A DNA stretch of 64,000 nt, taken from NCBI GenBank assembly GCA_934047225.1, contig OW203987.1, forward strand, positions 895,501 to 959,500. Direction: 5' to 3'. Positions within the stretch are counted from its first letter, which is position 1. Each line of letters starts with the position of its first letter. The notes under the pieces were generated by a model, which had not been told where the DNA came from, did no database searches, and saw nothing but the letters and a program-made list of their open reading frames with translations. Shown here piece by piece: positions 32,205 through 47,200 of the stretch. This DNA comes from Ypsolopha sequella. Its lineage: Eukaryota > Arthropoda > Insecta > Lepidoptera > Ypsolophidae. The position numbers and the translations under genes were made by a program.

Positions 32205-35200
32205 GTGAGTGTATAAATGATTGATTGTGGCTCTCATTGACCTCCTCGGGTGACCGCGCGGGTTATTGCGTGCTGCGCTACGTGTTGAATATCGCAATAA
32301 TGTAGCGTGAATTGGTATTGAAAGTATGTAGGTATTATCTTTGTTAAACTCACTCATAGTGCCAAAGTATGTTTAAAACTTGGTCTTGAATTAAAAGCAC
32401 TTTTCTCCCAACCGGTTTCGGGTTTTACAGCAACTGTACAAGTGCTTTTAATTAAAGTTTTATTTCAAGTTTCACCAAATGCCGACAATCACGAGTATAA
32501 ATTTTCTAAAAACTTGGGTCAGAGTGTCAATAAGGAAAGAAAGAAAAAGTTTATTCGGGCGATTTATGGTCCTGCATGGACTCTCCACTACTGTGAGTAT
32601 TGTGCACTTCCCCTCGGTCATTCACCCTAGATTTAAGTTACAGTGACCTGTTAGTATACTTACCATGTCTTTCAAGTCAGTCCAGTTTCGTGTTAAAAGG
32701 TACCTGGTTAACTTACAGTCTGTCTGGGGTACCATCACTTTTGTCATACGGCAGTCTGTCCTCTCTGCCCACTGCTTGTTTTGTTCCCTTTGCGAGAATT
32801 TCCTCAGCTCTTCCCTAATTTCTTTTTCGGAAGGGCGACAGCAGTGGCATGCACAGAACTAAAAAACTAGAAAACTATAAAACTATAAATATAGAACTAG
32901 AAAACTATAACAGCCATGGATGAAAAAAATACCGTTACTGCTCTCTTCATGGACATGACGAAAGCCTTTGATTTTGTTGATCACCAATTATTGATAAAAA
33001 AACTCGAATGTTATGGTGTCAGAGGCAATGTTTCTGAATTAATTAAGTCATATTTGAATAAAAGACATCAAAAAACACAAATTGAAAGAATCTGCCAACA
33101 AACCAAGACCGTGAAATCGTACTTGTCAGATACTAGGCAAATACATCACGGAGTCCCCCAAGGAAGTGTATTAGGACCATTACTTTTTTTAGCCTACATT
33201 AATGACCTTCCAAAATCATCTTCATTCCCAATGATTTTATTTGCTGACGACAGCACGGTTATTTTTTGTAGTAAAAGTAACCAAGAATCAGCAATAAATG
33301 ACACGCTAAGATGTATAATTGAATGGTTACAAAGTAATAATTTAAAAATAAATTTAAATAAGACTAAAATTATGCAATTTCGACAACGACTTACACCTAT
33401 TTCACTTGACATCTCATATTTAAATACTAAAATTGATAATACTGACTTGACTAAATTCCTAGGTTTACATATTGACTCTAAATTATCCTGGAAACCACAT
33501 ATTGACCATATTTGCAAAAAGCTTTATCAATTCTCATACGCATTATATATGCTGTCGAAAGTTGTAAACAAAAAAGCAGTTCTCAGCGCCTACTTTGGCT
33601 ATGTCGATTCAATTATTAGGTACGGTGTAATATTCTGGGGTAACTCAACTGACAGAGAAAAAGCTTTTAGAGCACAAAAGAGATGTGTAAGAGCGATAGA
33701 GCGGCTTCGGCAAACGGACCACTGCAAAGCTCATTTCATTCAGCTTAAAATTTTAACTTTACCTTCCTTATATATTTATGAGTTGGCAGTATTTGTTAAA
33801 TCTAATAAACACTTACTTTTAAAGTTCAAAAGTAAAAGGCATCAAAATATGGTAGCATCTAATCCCTCAAAAACAGATCTCTTGAAAAAAAGTATTCTGG
33901 GTATGGGTCCTAAAGTCTATAATAAATAAGTTACCAGCTGCTCTCCGTGACATTGATAGTATTGACATTTTTAAATCCACTCTAATGAAAATTCTATTAC
34001 AAAAAGCATATTATACCATAAATGAGTTTTTAGAAGATACAATAGCACGCACGACCGATTTATGATATGAAGAAAATGTTGTGATATTATGATGTGGCAT
34101 TGCATTGTGTATTGTTTGATGTAATTTTAATTTGTAGTTTTTGTATTTAATTCTTGTGTATATATTAATTTTAATAAACTTTAATATTTGTATGCCACTA
34201 AGGCGCAGCATGGCTTGGACATACCAATATGTAATATCTAATATGACCTATGTTGAACAAATAAATGATTTTGATTTGAAAAAAAAAAAAAAACTTTTTG
34301 CTGGACAAGCAAACAATTGGTCAAGAACAACATAAAAAAAATATGAAAAAATTTAAATATCACTTTGAAAAAAAAATTTGTATGACGCCAGGGTAGACAT
34401 TAAGGCTGATTCTGAAGGCTTAAACTTTAGTTAGTGCTGTCAAAACTCTAAATTTTCCAAAGTAATTTAACTTCTGTTCCTTATAATTAAGGACTATTTT
34501 GCAATGAAAAAATTTAGTTTTGACAGCACTAAAACTAAAATTAAATCCTTCAGAATCGGCTTTAATGTCTACCCTAGAGTGGAAATTTCCTTCACAAACT
34601 TTTTTTTTTCAAAGTGATATTTAAATTTTTTCATATTTTTTTTATTGTTATTCTTGATCAATTGCTTGCTTTTCCAGCAAAAAGTTCTGTCGTGCACAGA
34701 ACTGGGCGACAGAGGTAGTTGCTCTGTGCATTTGCCTTCCTTGTGGATGCTAGTTTAGCTAACGAGTCTGCTTGTTCATTTGCTTTGTTGTGGCTATGTG
34801 CTTTGGTCCAAAACAGATTTACCTTACATATGTTTGAGAGATCTTGAAGTTCCTTGTGACAGTCTGATGTGGTTTTAGACCTGCTTACTGGTTTGTTTAA
34901 TGCTGATGAAGATGCAGCACTATCTGTAGTAATTGTGATCTCTTCAATGTCACAGGGCTGGTCAGCGCATAATGCTTTTGCTGCTCTGGCCGCTAGGAGT
35001 ATACCTGCAGTTTCAGTTTGAAAGACAGTTGTTGTTGCACTGAGGGATATTGATTTGTTCAGGCCCAGTTCAGGTAAGATGTAGCTACAACCAGCGCCTT
35101 CTTTTGATTTTGAGCCATCTGTGTAGAAGTTTAATACCTTTTGGCTGGGTTCAGCCATTCCATCCAAAGATATTCTGTACTTTTTGGCTGTTAGGAACGT

Positions 35201-38200
35201 CTTTGGAGTTCTGTCAGTACCAAGTTGTGTCTGGAACGATAGCTATAGCTTGGTCTAAGATTCGGCAGTGATTGGTTTGTATTGAGTTGGCTTTCCATTG
35301 GCCTGTGGATTATACCCGTATATTTGGTATCTAAACGTAATAACTAATTATACATTTTTGGGTTGATCGAAAAAAGGGTCATGTCCTTATCTGCCTAAGC
35401 AGAGATGGAGTGTCGGTTCGTCTCTTATAAGAGTATATGTACAAAGGTACCTTGATCTATTTTTCCAGAATATCTCTTATTATTGTCATTAATCTCACGA
35501 GATTTCAGTTTCCGGAAATCAATAGTTTTCTCAAAAAAAAATATTTTAAGTTTCATAAAATAACATCAAAAAATATTTTATGGTTCAATTTCAATTGATT
35601 TCATAGCTTTTTTTTTTTTTTGGTTATGTGCTGAAACTGCAATGAGTCACGCATTAAAATGGACGTGATTTAATTTTTTTTGTTATATTTCACTAAGAAT
35701 TGATTCAAAGGACTAGTATCCATGATACTACAACTACTACTATGGAAAACTTACATGTAGCCTGTGCAACCGCACTTTCACAAACAAGATAGGCTACATA
35801 AGTCACATGAGGGCACATCACCGACGCTCTCCACAGCCACAACAGTCGCCCTGACCGAACTCGGTCGAATGAATCATCATGATCCATAATATAAGAAAAA
35901 AACAATGCAGGCATTTTGTTTTCTTTGTGATTTCATTCACAGCTTGTACTTGCGTTTGAGAGCATCTGCTTGGAGCTTAGACAACATGCCTTTTTGTGGT
36001 ATTGGTGATTGGTGAATTATGTCGAATCTGTTGCAAAACCGAATCAGAGCACCTGACTCCATGCAAAAAATAGGTTGAATCTGTTCCAAAACCGAATCAG
36101 AGCACCCAGACTCTATGCAGTCTTGAGGGTACTACCCCTAGAGTGTATTTAAAAGGCCGTAGGCGTGGAGGGAGGGCAGCCCTCGCCCGCTGTAACATAC
36201 TATAGGCACCCATGCGAGCTGTAGTGGCAGAGGCTGGAGAACAAGCCGAAGCTGCGGAGGTGAGCATGGGTTCCTGTGCTTTGTTACGCAAGGGCGAAGG
36301 GGCTGCACTTCCCGCAACGCCGAAGCAATTGCAGAAGTAAATTTGGGTCTTTAAAGTTATAAGAGACAAAAAAGTGAGGTTATGTTTTGAATATTTTTTT
36401 TAAAGAAGCTAGTTTCATTACCCCCCCTCCCACTATACATATACTTAATATTCGAGTTCTTCCTTTATCCTAACTAAAATAAATTTAAATTTTTTATTTT
36501 GAAAAAAATTTATAAAAAAAATTAACTACTTAAGTATTGATTTCCGGAACCCCCCCCTTGTACATATTATGTATATAAACATATACATATGTACATATAG
36601 TACTTATTTAAGAGTCCTTCCGGAGTGTCTATAAAAATCTAAAAAAAGATAAATCAAAGTGGAGTACTTATTGAGGATCGCAACAAAATGAGCATTTTAT
36701 TGGCAGCTTTTATTTAAAGGAACACTCATAGGTTCACTTAGTTGTCCGTCTGTCTTTCACAACCCTTTTGCTCGGGCCCTGTTTGAGATATCAAATTGAA
36801 ACTGATGCCTTCTACATAAGTTTATGGCCTCATGGTGCTGTACAAACATCAGGGTTCTAACTCATAGTGAAAAAAAGTTATTGCCTTTAAGGTTGCCTAT
36901 ATACATGCTATCTCTTATAGTACAATGTGCAAATAATATGTTTTTTTTTGTGTACAATAAAGAATATTGAATGAAGTTACAATATGATTTTATAGTTACA
37001 TTATTTGTATTGAGTTATAATTATAATATTACATCGACAATGGAAAAATGTGTGTTATAGCCATAACCTTTATTTGTGTTATAGCCATAACCTTTATTTC
37101 TTCATTGCATGATGTTCTAAAGATGTCGCGAACCCTTGCGTGAATGTTTGCATGATGTTCCAGATCTGTTTTTTTTTTTGGTGTTTTCTAGTTTTTTGAG
37201 AAGGGCAATATTTTTTTTCCCTGTTTTTCCCATATTACATTTAGGTTCCTTAAGTAATATCGATTATAAATCGATTTGAAGCAATTTAAAAATCCATGCG
37301 GTAAACGGTTAACTGAACTGTGACTTCTACTTCGTAAGCATATACAGGGTGGAAAAAATTTAAGGGCCCTGGAGCGGAGCTACCTTAAATCGTTTAGTTA
37401 GCTCATTTTACTGAAAGGAAACATTCCTTTATTTTTTAAAAGAAACAAAACTGCATTCAAAGATATTCTGAAATTCGCTTGTCTCACCCGGGAATCGAAC
37501 CAACTAAAAATTAAAAAAATAAACCCTCGCTATTTTATCATACGAATTGGTAGGATTATTGTTCAGAATAAAATTTGTCTAATAAACATTTGGTCTAACA
37601 CTCATCTGTTGTATGAGATCCTCATGAAATCAAATATTTATTACAAGTTCTTTGTTAACAATACCTAGTACTGTTCACTTGTAACAAGTAAATGAAACGT
37701 TCTAATTTTCTTATCTCTCTTACATCCAAAGACATCGTATGAAGTACAAGCTTGCTAATGTTATTTATCTTAAGTACCTTGTTGAAGACTTCAATAAGAA
37801 AATCGTTAAATGGTAATAATAAATGTATGCGGAGCACAATTACTTTTTGCACTAGGCGTACTGACGAAAAGTTTAAAAAAGGAATGTATTTTTTTTGCAA
37901 TGCGGAGCAACAAATTTGAAGTTCGAACCATAAATTTCGTTCGAAATAAAAATTTTGTTTTGTTTTGCTTTCATTCCGTGCTGTCATTGTGTAATAATGG
38001 CGTATAATTATTACTTTACAAGTGAACAGTACTAGGGATTGTTAATAAAGAATTTGTAATAAATATTCAATTTCATGAGTATGTCGTACAACAGATGACT
38101 TTAGTTTAGTAGACAAATTTTATCCTGAACAATAATCCTACCGATTCGTATAATAAAATAGCGAGGGTTTATTTTTTAAATTTTTAGTTGGTTCAGTTCC

Positions 38201-41200
38201 CGAGTGAGACAAGCAAATTTTAGAAGATCTTTGAATGCAGTTTTGTTTCTTTTAAAAAATAAAGGAATGTTTCCTTTCAGTAAAATGAGCTAAATAAGGG
38301 ATTTAAGGTAGTTCCCCTCCAGGGCCCTTTCATTTTTTCCACACTGTATACCTACAACAATGGGAACACACCCAAATACTCTATTTTAATCTCAATGGAA
38401 TTTGTGATTAATTTCTGCCGCCACACGCCATATCGAGACGGGGAAGAATGCGCCGCCCCCGCCCCGCACCCCATTCTCCATCTTCTAGACTTGACCCTTA
38501 TCCCGAACAAGGCGTCGCGAACCGTTATACCTATATAACCCGCGCGCCATTTTCCCACAACTACATATATATTTCGTGGCCTTTGGCTTCGACTTTCCAT
38601 AACCAAAAAAAGGCGCAAAAAAAGCAGCTGGTAGTGTCGGAGATACAACCGTATATTATTTAAGTGAATATTTTTTGCCATGTGGTACCTTTTGCCATCA
38701 TGTTCAGCTTCGGGAAAGCATTGTTGTTTTCTTGTTATTTACCGTTTTAGACCAGTAACTATTTTGCAAAAAAGTAGCGGGTTATGTGGATATGTGGTAC
38801 CTATGTTGCTTTGGGACAGCATTTACTTTCCTTTGGTCCCAACGAGTCACACCCAAACCAGTCACAGTGTAACTCGTTGGGACAAAAAATAATAAAATGT
38901 CCCAACCAGTCACACTGTTACTCGATGGGACAACTTTTTATTTTTCGTCCCAACGAGTCACATCCCCAGACTAGTGACTCACTCAACACCATAGGTCTAC
39001 GCTTTCGGAAAATATTACTCCGCCTTAGATCGTTATTGTCTACTTGCTGTAGGTAACAGTGTTACTCGTTGGAAAGAAAAAAGTTGTCGACGTGTAACAG
39101 ATTTTAATCCCAACGAGTTGCAATCTTGTTTTCGGGGTGTGACTCGTTGGGGCGAAAAATAAAAAGTTGTGCCATCGAGTAACAGTGTGACTGGTTGGGA
39201 CATTTTATTATTTTTTGTCCCAACGAATTAAACTGTGACTGGTTTTGGTGTGACTCGTTGGGACCAAAGGTTTACTTTTAGGCTCGGATATGCTCTTGCA
39301 TGATCTCTGTCAAAATGATCACCACTTAATGATCGTTTGTTTGCAAAAAAAATTTGGGATGTACTGATTGATAGTTGGGGTCCATTGCTGTAATACGAGG
39401 GTGAATCCAAAAGTTCTAAGCCCGACCGTGAAAATGAAAGAAAAGTGGGTTCAAAATTATTTTTATTTTTCGACATAGTCTCCATCTAGATCAACACACT
39501 TCTTCCACCTGACCTGCAACTTGTTTATACCCTCGAAAAAAAATGATTTTGGAAGGTCGTCAAAATAGTCATTAACTGCGACTATCACTTCTTCTCTAGT
39601 CGAATATTTAGATCCCCCCAAGTGTTTTTTTTAAATTTGGAAAGAGATGATAGTCAGAGGGGGCTAAATCCGGCGAATAAGGTGGGTGGGGCAGCAACTC
39701 GTAACCACATTCATGGATCACAGCCATCGTTTCAACCGAAGTGTGAACTCGTGCATTGTCTTGATGAAACAAAACTCTCTTACGCAACATCCCCGGCCGT
39801 TTTTCTTTTATTTCTTCGCGGAGTTTTCGTAATAGGTTACAATAATAGCGTGAATTTATAGTTTCACCTTTAGGTAAATAATCCAATAAAATAACTCCCT
39901 TCGAATCCCAAAAAACAGATGCCATGACTTTGTTGGCTGACAAAACGCACTTTGCCTTTTTCGGCGTGGGTGAGCCAGATCTTTTCCACTGTTTGGATTG
40001 CTGTTTTGTTTCAGGAGTATGGTGATGAACCCAGCTTTCATCCATGGTTACAAAACGAGACATAAAATCCTCAGCATCTGCCTCAAAAAGTTCCAAACAG
40101 TCACGCGAAATTGTGAATCGGACTCGTTTTTGGTCAGCTGAAAGCAATCTTGGGACCCAGCGAGCAGAAACCTTACAGAACCCCAATTCTACAGTTATAA
40201 TGTTTTGCACTCGGCCATAACTGATGCCTGTGATCTCAGCTATCCTACTAATGGTCAATCGTCGGTCACCTAGGATGAGATCACAAATTTTGTCAGTGTT
40301 TTCTTCAGTGGTAGACGTTGAAGGCCTTCCGCTCCTTGGGTCATCTTCAATGGTCTCCCGACCGCGTTTAAATTCAGCTACCCACTTTTTGACAGTGGAA
40401 TACGATGGAGCAGATTCCCCTAATGTTGTTTCCATATCTTCATGAATCTCTTTAGGTGAAAGACCTTTTTTATTGAGGTACTTAATCACAGCACGGTGTT
40501 CAATTTTCTCCATTGTGAAAAATCCCGTCAGACTGCGTTATACAAAATATCACAAAAAAATAATAGCTTGCAGTATCGAACTTCAACTTCACACAATCAA
40601 TCACGAAAAAAAATACTAACAAATGACGGTAGATTTACAAAGATTTGATACCTCTTTGTAGGTCGGGCTTAGAACTTTTGGATTCACCCTCGTAGACTAG
40701 GATTACATCTAAGTTTTCTTTAAGTTCTTAGCTACAGTTTGAGGTTTAAAACACGCAAACACAGCTTATATCTAATAATTATTTTAGGTTAGTCCGTCCG
40801 AGTTGACTGCCACTGTGGCCGTGTAGTTCACCCATGCTAACTCACAGGTTCAAATCCCGCGCGATACACATTCATTTGTGTTCGATATGCGTCCTTCGGA
40901 AGGCATACGTCAAGCTGTTGGTCGAAGTACGGTGACAGGGCTCACCGCCTATCACGTTTGGGTATTTTGTTCTGAGCGTTTGGGACGTAATGATTGTCAG
41001 TGAGAAGCAGGTACAGTGTGGGGAGTTACTTAGAATATAGACGCAAGCTATGAGGGGTGGGATATTACCGTTTTGGACCAGTCGTCTTCGAGTTTGCCGA
41101 GCATAAAGTTGCAAGAGTTGAGTTGAGGACGATATGTTTTTGCGGCGGCACCGACTCGCCGTGCAGGGAATGGCTACCGACGTCTGCAGTCTTTTTGTAG

Positions 41201-44200
41201 GTCACCCGCTGTTCAGGCGAGGGCCTAGTTACGTCCTAAACTTATAATCAACCACCGAGTAACAAAATAACTATTAAATTTGACCATAATTGTTGTTTGA
41301 TGGCATTTACATTGATCACTTTGAAAATAAACATCGCGCACGCATTCGCTGACGAAGAAGTTTCAATATTTTTATTATTCCGATCAAATAAACATTATTT
41401 ATTATAAATTAAACTAATATAATTAATAAACTATTAAAAAAACACTATAACACTATAAAAAATGTTATTATAAATTCATTTTCAGGAAAGAAGTCCCCTG
41501 TCAAAATATTCTTATTGTCAAGCACTTATTACGAATCAGCGGAATTCTTTCCTGAAATCGATCACGGAAGTGAGATACAAGTTCTGAATCGAGCCCCTAT
41601 ACATCTGATATCTATACATTGTATATGTGAGATACAAGTTCTGAATCGAGCCCCTATACATCTGATATCTATACATTGTATATGTGAGATACAAGTTCTG
41701 AATCGAGCCCCTATACATCTGATATCTATACATTGTATATGTGAGATACAAGTTCTGAATCGGGCCCCTATACATCTGATATCTATACATCGTATATGTG
41801 AGATACAAGTTCTGAATCGAGCCCCTATACATCTGATATCTATACATCGTATATGTGAGATACAAGTTCTGAATCGAGCCCCTATACATCTGATATCTAT
41901 ACATTGTATATGTGAGATACAAGTTCTGAATCGAGCCCCTATACATCTGATATCTATACATTGTATATGTGAGATACAAGTTCTGAATCGAGCCCCTATA
42001 CATCTGATATCTATACATTGTATATGTGAGATACAAGTTCTGAATCGGGCCCCTATACATCTGATATCTATACATTGTATATGTGAGATACAAGTTCTGA
42101 ATCGAGCCCCTATACATCTGATATCTATACATTGTATATGTGAGATACAAGTTCTGAATCGGGCCCCTATACATCTGATATCTATACATTGTATATGTGA
42201 GATACAAGTTCTGAATCGAGCCCCTATACATCTGATATCTATACATTGTATATGTGAGATACAAGTTCTGAATCGAGCCCCTATACATCTGATATCTATA
42301 CATTGTATATGTGAGATACAAGTTCTGAATCGAGCCCCTATACATCTGATATCTATACATTGTATATGTGAGATACAAGTTCTGAATCGAGCCCCTATAC
42401 ATCTGATATCTATACATTGTATATGTGAGATACAAGTTCTGAATCGAGCCCCTATACATCTGATATCTATACATTGTATATGTGAGATACAAGTTCTGAA
42501 TCGAGCCCCTATACATCTGATATCTATACATTGTATATGTGAGATACAAGTTCTGAATCGAGCCCCTATACATCTGATATCTATACATTGTATATGTGAG
42601 ATACAAGTTCTGAATCGGGCCCCTATACATCTGATATCTATACATTGTATATGTGAGATACAAGTTCTGAATCGAGCCCCTATACATCTGATATCTATAC
42701 ATTGTATATGTGAGATACAAGTTCTGAATCGAGCCCCTATACATCTGATATCTATACATTGTATATGTGAGATACAAGTTCTGAATCGAGCCCCTATACA
42801 TCTGATATCTATACATTGTATATGTGAGATACAAGTTCTGAATCGAGCCCCTATACATCTGATATCTATACATTGTATATGTGAGATACAAGTTCTGAAT
42901 CGAGCCCCTATACATCTGATATCTATACATTGTATATGTGAGATACAAGTTCTGAATCGAGCCCCTATACATCTGATATCTATACATTGTATATCTGAGA
43001 AGCGAACAAAGAAGCATTCGCTTCAAAATACATTCATAACAGTTTTACACAATTTAATTGAAAATCATTCTAATTTTAGTGAATGAATCGAAAAAACTTC
43101 GTTTGCTGAACATTAGCCTTCACGTTGTTAAAACGTTGTGACCTAATGTGACCTATGGACTTCAGATGACATAAAAATAACATAGTGGTGGAAGGCATGT
43201 TGTTTGTTTCAATATTGACGTGCCTCAGCAGCAGCATCCAAGTTAAGACTGTACCTGAGCCTAGAGCATGAACAACTCAAGTCTATCTAGGATTCGTTTG
43301 AAGAAATTCGGACTCTCCTTGTATTGAAAAAAATATATTTGGTTTATTAATCTTTTCTCTAGGGATCTTACGTATAAACAATGTACTAAGATTTATACTT
43401 TTGTCAAAAAAAAATGTTTTGCACCCTCTTTTTTTTTTGTTTTCAAACGTTCGCTTGAAGAACGCGGTTAATTGATCAACTTGATTTTTTTTTCATAAAA
43501 TAGGTAATAGAAATATGAAGGTATATCACCTAAATTCAATATTTTTTTCCCTACAAAATATTTCAGTATTAGCTAAAAACACACCAATTTGTTGTTTCGC
43601 TGCGAGGCCAAAGAGCCAACATATAATCACCTCTATAAAAAGCAAATAAGGTCTTTGCCATTAGACTTATTGTGCTGGACGGATAATAAAAAAAGTTGCT
43701 AGAGTATGCCATCCTCTTAATGAGTACCTGTACACGTATAAGTATCTACGTACATAGTTAGGTATATTTTACTATTTTTTTGTTTTCACTCGTTCGTTTT
43801 GAAAAAACGGTTAATAGATCAACTTGTTTTTTTTTTATAAAATAGGCAATAGCAATATGAAGGGATTTTACCTAAATCCAATGTTTTTTTCCCTACAAAC
43901 TTTGTTGTTTCGCTGCGTGATCACTAGTATTAAAACGAGGCCAAAGAGCCAACATATAGTCGCCTCTATGAAAAGCAAATAATGTCTTTGCCATTAGACT
44001 TATTGTGCTTGACGGGTAATAAAAAAAGTTGCAAGTGTATGCCATCCTCTTAACGTTTGGCGATTTTACATGACGGAGCTGTTTTGTAAAACATCCAGCG
44101 GTATTGTAAAACCGCGAATTTTAATATATGTATATGTACATGAGGTCAACTCATAAATATGACCTTTAAAAGGGACCTCATTTTCATGATGTATCCATAA

Positions 44201-47200
44201 TGTATGTATATGTATTGTTCACACCAATCAATGTACAAATGAGATATGTATATTTTCCCCAATAATTTGTATCAAAATGTCTGTCTTGTCTTTGCAAAAC
44301 GATGTGTTTTTGATTATTACTTGCGATTGTCGGCACTTGGTGAAACATCATCATAATCTTGTTGTTTATTGTTTATTTTATTTAACAGCTAGTGTTCCTT
44401 GATAATGCCGTAAGGCGAAACCGGTTGGAGTAATATAAAGTGATATTGTGAAACAGTACAAGTGTTTATATCAAGATTACAATGCGTTTTTTCACATCGT
44501 AGATCATTCTGCCACGCCTAGGGTTGGGCGGTGGATAAAAACTTAAATAGTAATTACTCAGTATTTATTCTAAATATTCAATATATATCCGTTTACTTAC
44601 ATCAAAAGATTTTTGGTTTTTATCGGGTAAAGACTCAAAATGAAGGATAAATACTTTTTCCATGGAAATTACAAAAAAAAAACTGCCATCACCATTATAA
44701 TATTACCATTTAAGTATGCACTAGGAAGAGCATAAGCTTCATATGCTTAGGATTTGGTCATGAAATCCGAGTTTTGATATTGGAAAATAAAAATATAATC
44801 AGTGAAAAGTTAACGCTTCATTCGCATTAGTTCCATTAAGTTCCGTTGCCTTGTCCCATGATGGAACTAGTGCAAATTACTGTACATAATTATAGTTAAT
44901 TATATAAATAGTTATATATTATATATTAATTACATACTGTTGTGCTCGTGTGCGGATAAACAAAATGGCGCCCATGTTGAGCCGTGGGTGGAGAAATTAA
45001 TTATCATAAACGCATGCCAAAAACATTTCATGTTTTATGTTTAGGATATCATCCTACTTAGCATAATGTGAAGTTGTTAAGTGTAAAAAATATATAATAA
45101 TTATATTTAAGAATTTGATATTCTGCTGATCTTCAATTCTCATGTTCAGGTCATGTGCACACAATAACATTAATCATAAGGTAAAATCAACTTGAAGAAT
45201 GAATCTCAAGACAAAACAAAAAATATATAAATAATATTTATCCAGCATTTTGAATGAATCGCTACCACGCCTATCAGGGAGTATATGTTCGTCTATTATT
45301 ATTAATGAATACTGAGTGTAAACAGGTAAATACTGAGTATTTACTCACTGGTGAGTATTTACTCGGATACATACCATCGCTACCACGCCTATCAGGGAGT
45401 ATGAATGAATGAATAAACACTTTATTGCACACAAATAAGAAGACAAGATACACACAAAGAACAGATAGAAGGCAAGGGCGGACTTATTCCTAAAAGAAAT
45501 TTCTTCCAGTCAACCTTGGGAAAACATAAACACATTTTTATCTTGACAATTTAACTTAATCAGTGCATAATAATATGTAAAAGTTATTTTAAACCTATAA
45601 CATAAACATAAAAATATACTACATACAAATACATACATAAATACACAGATACATATATACAGACAAACAGTAGCTTAGTCAGTAAGTCATTCAGAGAGAT
45701 GAGAGGTAAATTTTTTTCAAGTTGTATCTAAAAGAGGACACAGAAGGAAGATCTTTGAGGTTTTGCGGAAGTTCATTCCAGAGTCGAACAGCATTGACCG
45801 TGAAGGATTTGGTGAAACGATCAGTGGTGTGGGCAGGCATTGCCAGATCGGAAAGGTGACAGGAGCGAAGCGTTCTGTTGCTACGGTCATATGTTCGTCT
45901 ATTATTAATCCACTACCTACACCATCAAAAAAAGGTCGCGAGTTCAAATCCCGTAAGGGCATATTAGTGGTTCCATTACTTGCTACGGTGGGTGCATATG
46001 TATCCCCAAAGTACGGCGATAGGGCTCACTACCCATCACGCTAGTACGTTATTAATCGTCGGTGAAACGTGGGTGTAACATTTTGAAATGGAAACGAAAC
46101 ATGTCTGACACCCCCTCGGAGATCTAGTTGTGTCGATGTATAGTAATGTATGCTCCCCCCTCCCCCAGCACCCCGGCGGTGAAGAGGTGCTCTTGGAGAT
46201 GGCGGGCAAGGACGCCAGCGAGCCGTTTGAGGACGTCAGCCACAGCTCCGACGCCAGGTGAACGCACGGCTCGTATTGTTGTACCTTCGGAACGGGCCCG
46301 CGGGCTGCTGATTGGCCAGTTTGTGCCGCACACTAACATTACAACCAACGGCCACTATACTGTATTCAGCGAGACGATGCAAAATCAGTATTATGAAACT
46401 TAATTTTAGAATACGATACTTCTGACATAGTATGACATCTGTTATAAAATTAAACACATGATTATCATGGTACAGATCAGAAGTTGAGACCTAAGAATTG
46501 CGTTTGTGTGCGTGCACACCTACAGTGTAGAGAGTAAAGTGGCTTGAAGCACGAAGCGCCCGTTCGACCGGTTTTTACAGTCGACTTGAAGCCGGGCCCG
46601 CCTCCGGTACCGCTAGCAGATTGAGGCGCGTTTAGTTGTTTCGATTTTTATTTATTTTTCTATACTAATTAATAAAATTGCTCCTACATTGAGTACACGA
46701 AAACCATTGAGCAGCCAATCGAAAGAAATTGTGTTAAACTTGATAAAGTATTTTAAAGATGTAATTAAATTTGAGGGTCGAGACGCCGCTATTGATGCCC
46801 GAAAAGAGCGAGTCATAGTAGGCGATACATGAGACGGGAGTGAATTTCAAGTTGATGAAGATGCAGTGTGAGGTGTGGAATAAATATTATAAAGTTGTGA
46901 ATAAATAAAACTCTGTCATTTTTTTGTCTGACTAAACATTCCGGGATCACTCACACAAACGCAATTCTCAGGTCTCGCCTTCTTACCTCTACCACAAAAA
47001 AAAGGAAGCAGTATGTCTTCATAGAAACGGCCCGAAACGACGCGCTTAGAAATCTCGAGAGCTGTCGACGGGCGGGGGCGGCAGTCGCAGTTGTGCCTCA
47101 GTCACGTACGCACGTTGCCGCGTTGACACTGTAAGCCGCTCCCGTGCATTTTCGTAAATTATGGCACGAAATTATAGAATATTTTGTGCATTATATGGCT

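Larger units (their letters stand above)
32205..46168 (+). other. Cytochrome b5 intron 1 (about 14 kb)
   Basis: Bounded by gtgagt and cccccag. It holds a 5'-truncated LINE, an inverted duplication with an RNase H ORF, two fold-back elements, a mariner, a SINE fragment, the 57-bp satellite, a 345-bp direct duplication, a LINE tail and a second SINE piece. All are listed separately. Confidence 0.9.

Noticed and set aside
41572..42996. CRISPR-like array
   Set aside because: Units are contiguous identical repeats without unique spacers, and the genome is eukaryotic.
41515..43086. 523- and 496-codon ORFs on opposite strands
   Set aside because: Pure products of the 57-bp satellite (19-residue repeat with no stop codon on either strand); no other coding sign.
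46128..46403. 91-codon + strand ORF over cytochrome b5 exon 2
   Set aside because: Wrong frame for the exon; the GC-rich exon 2 creates chance openness.
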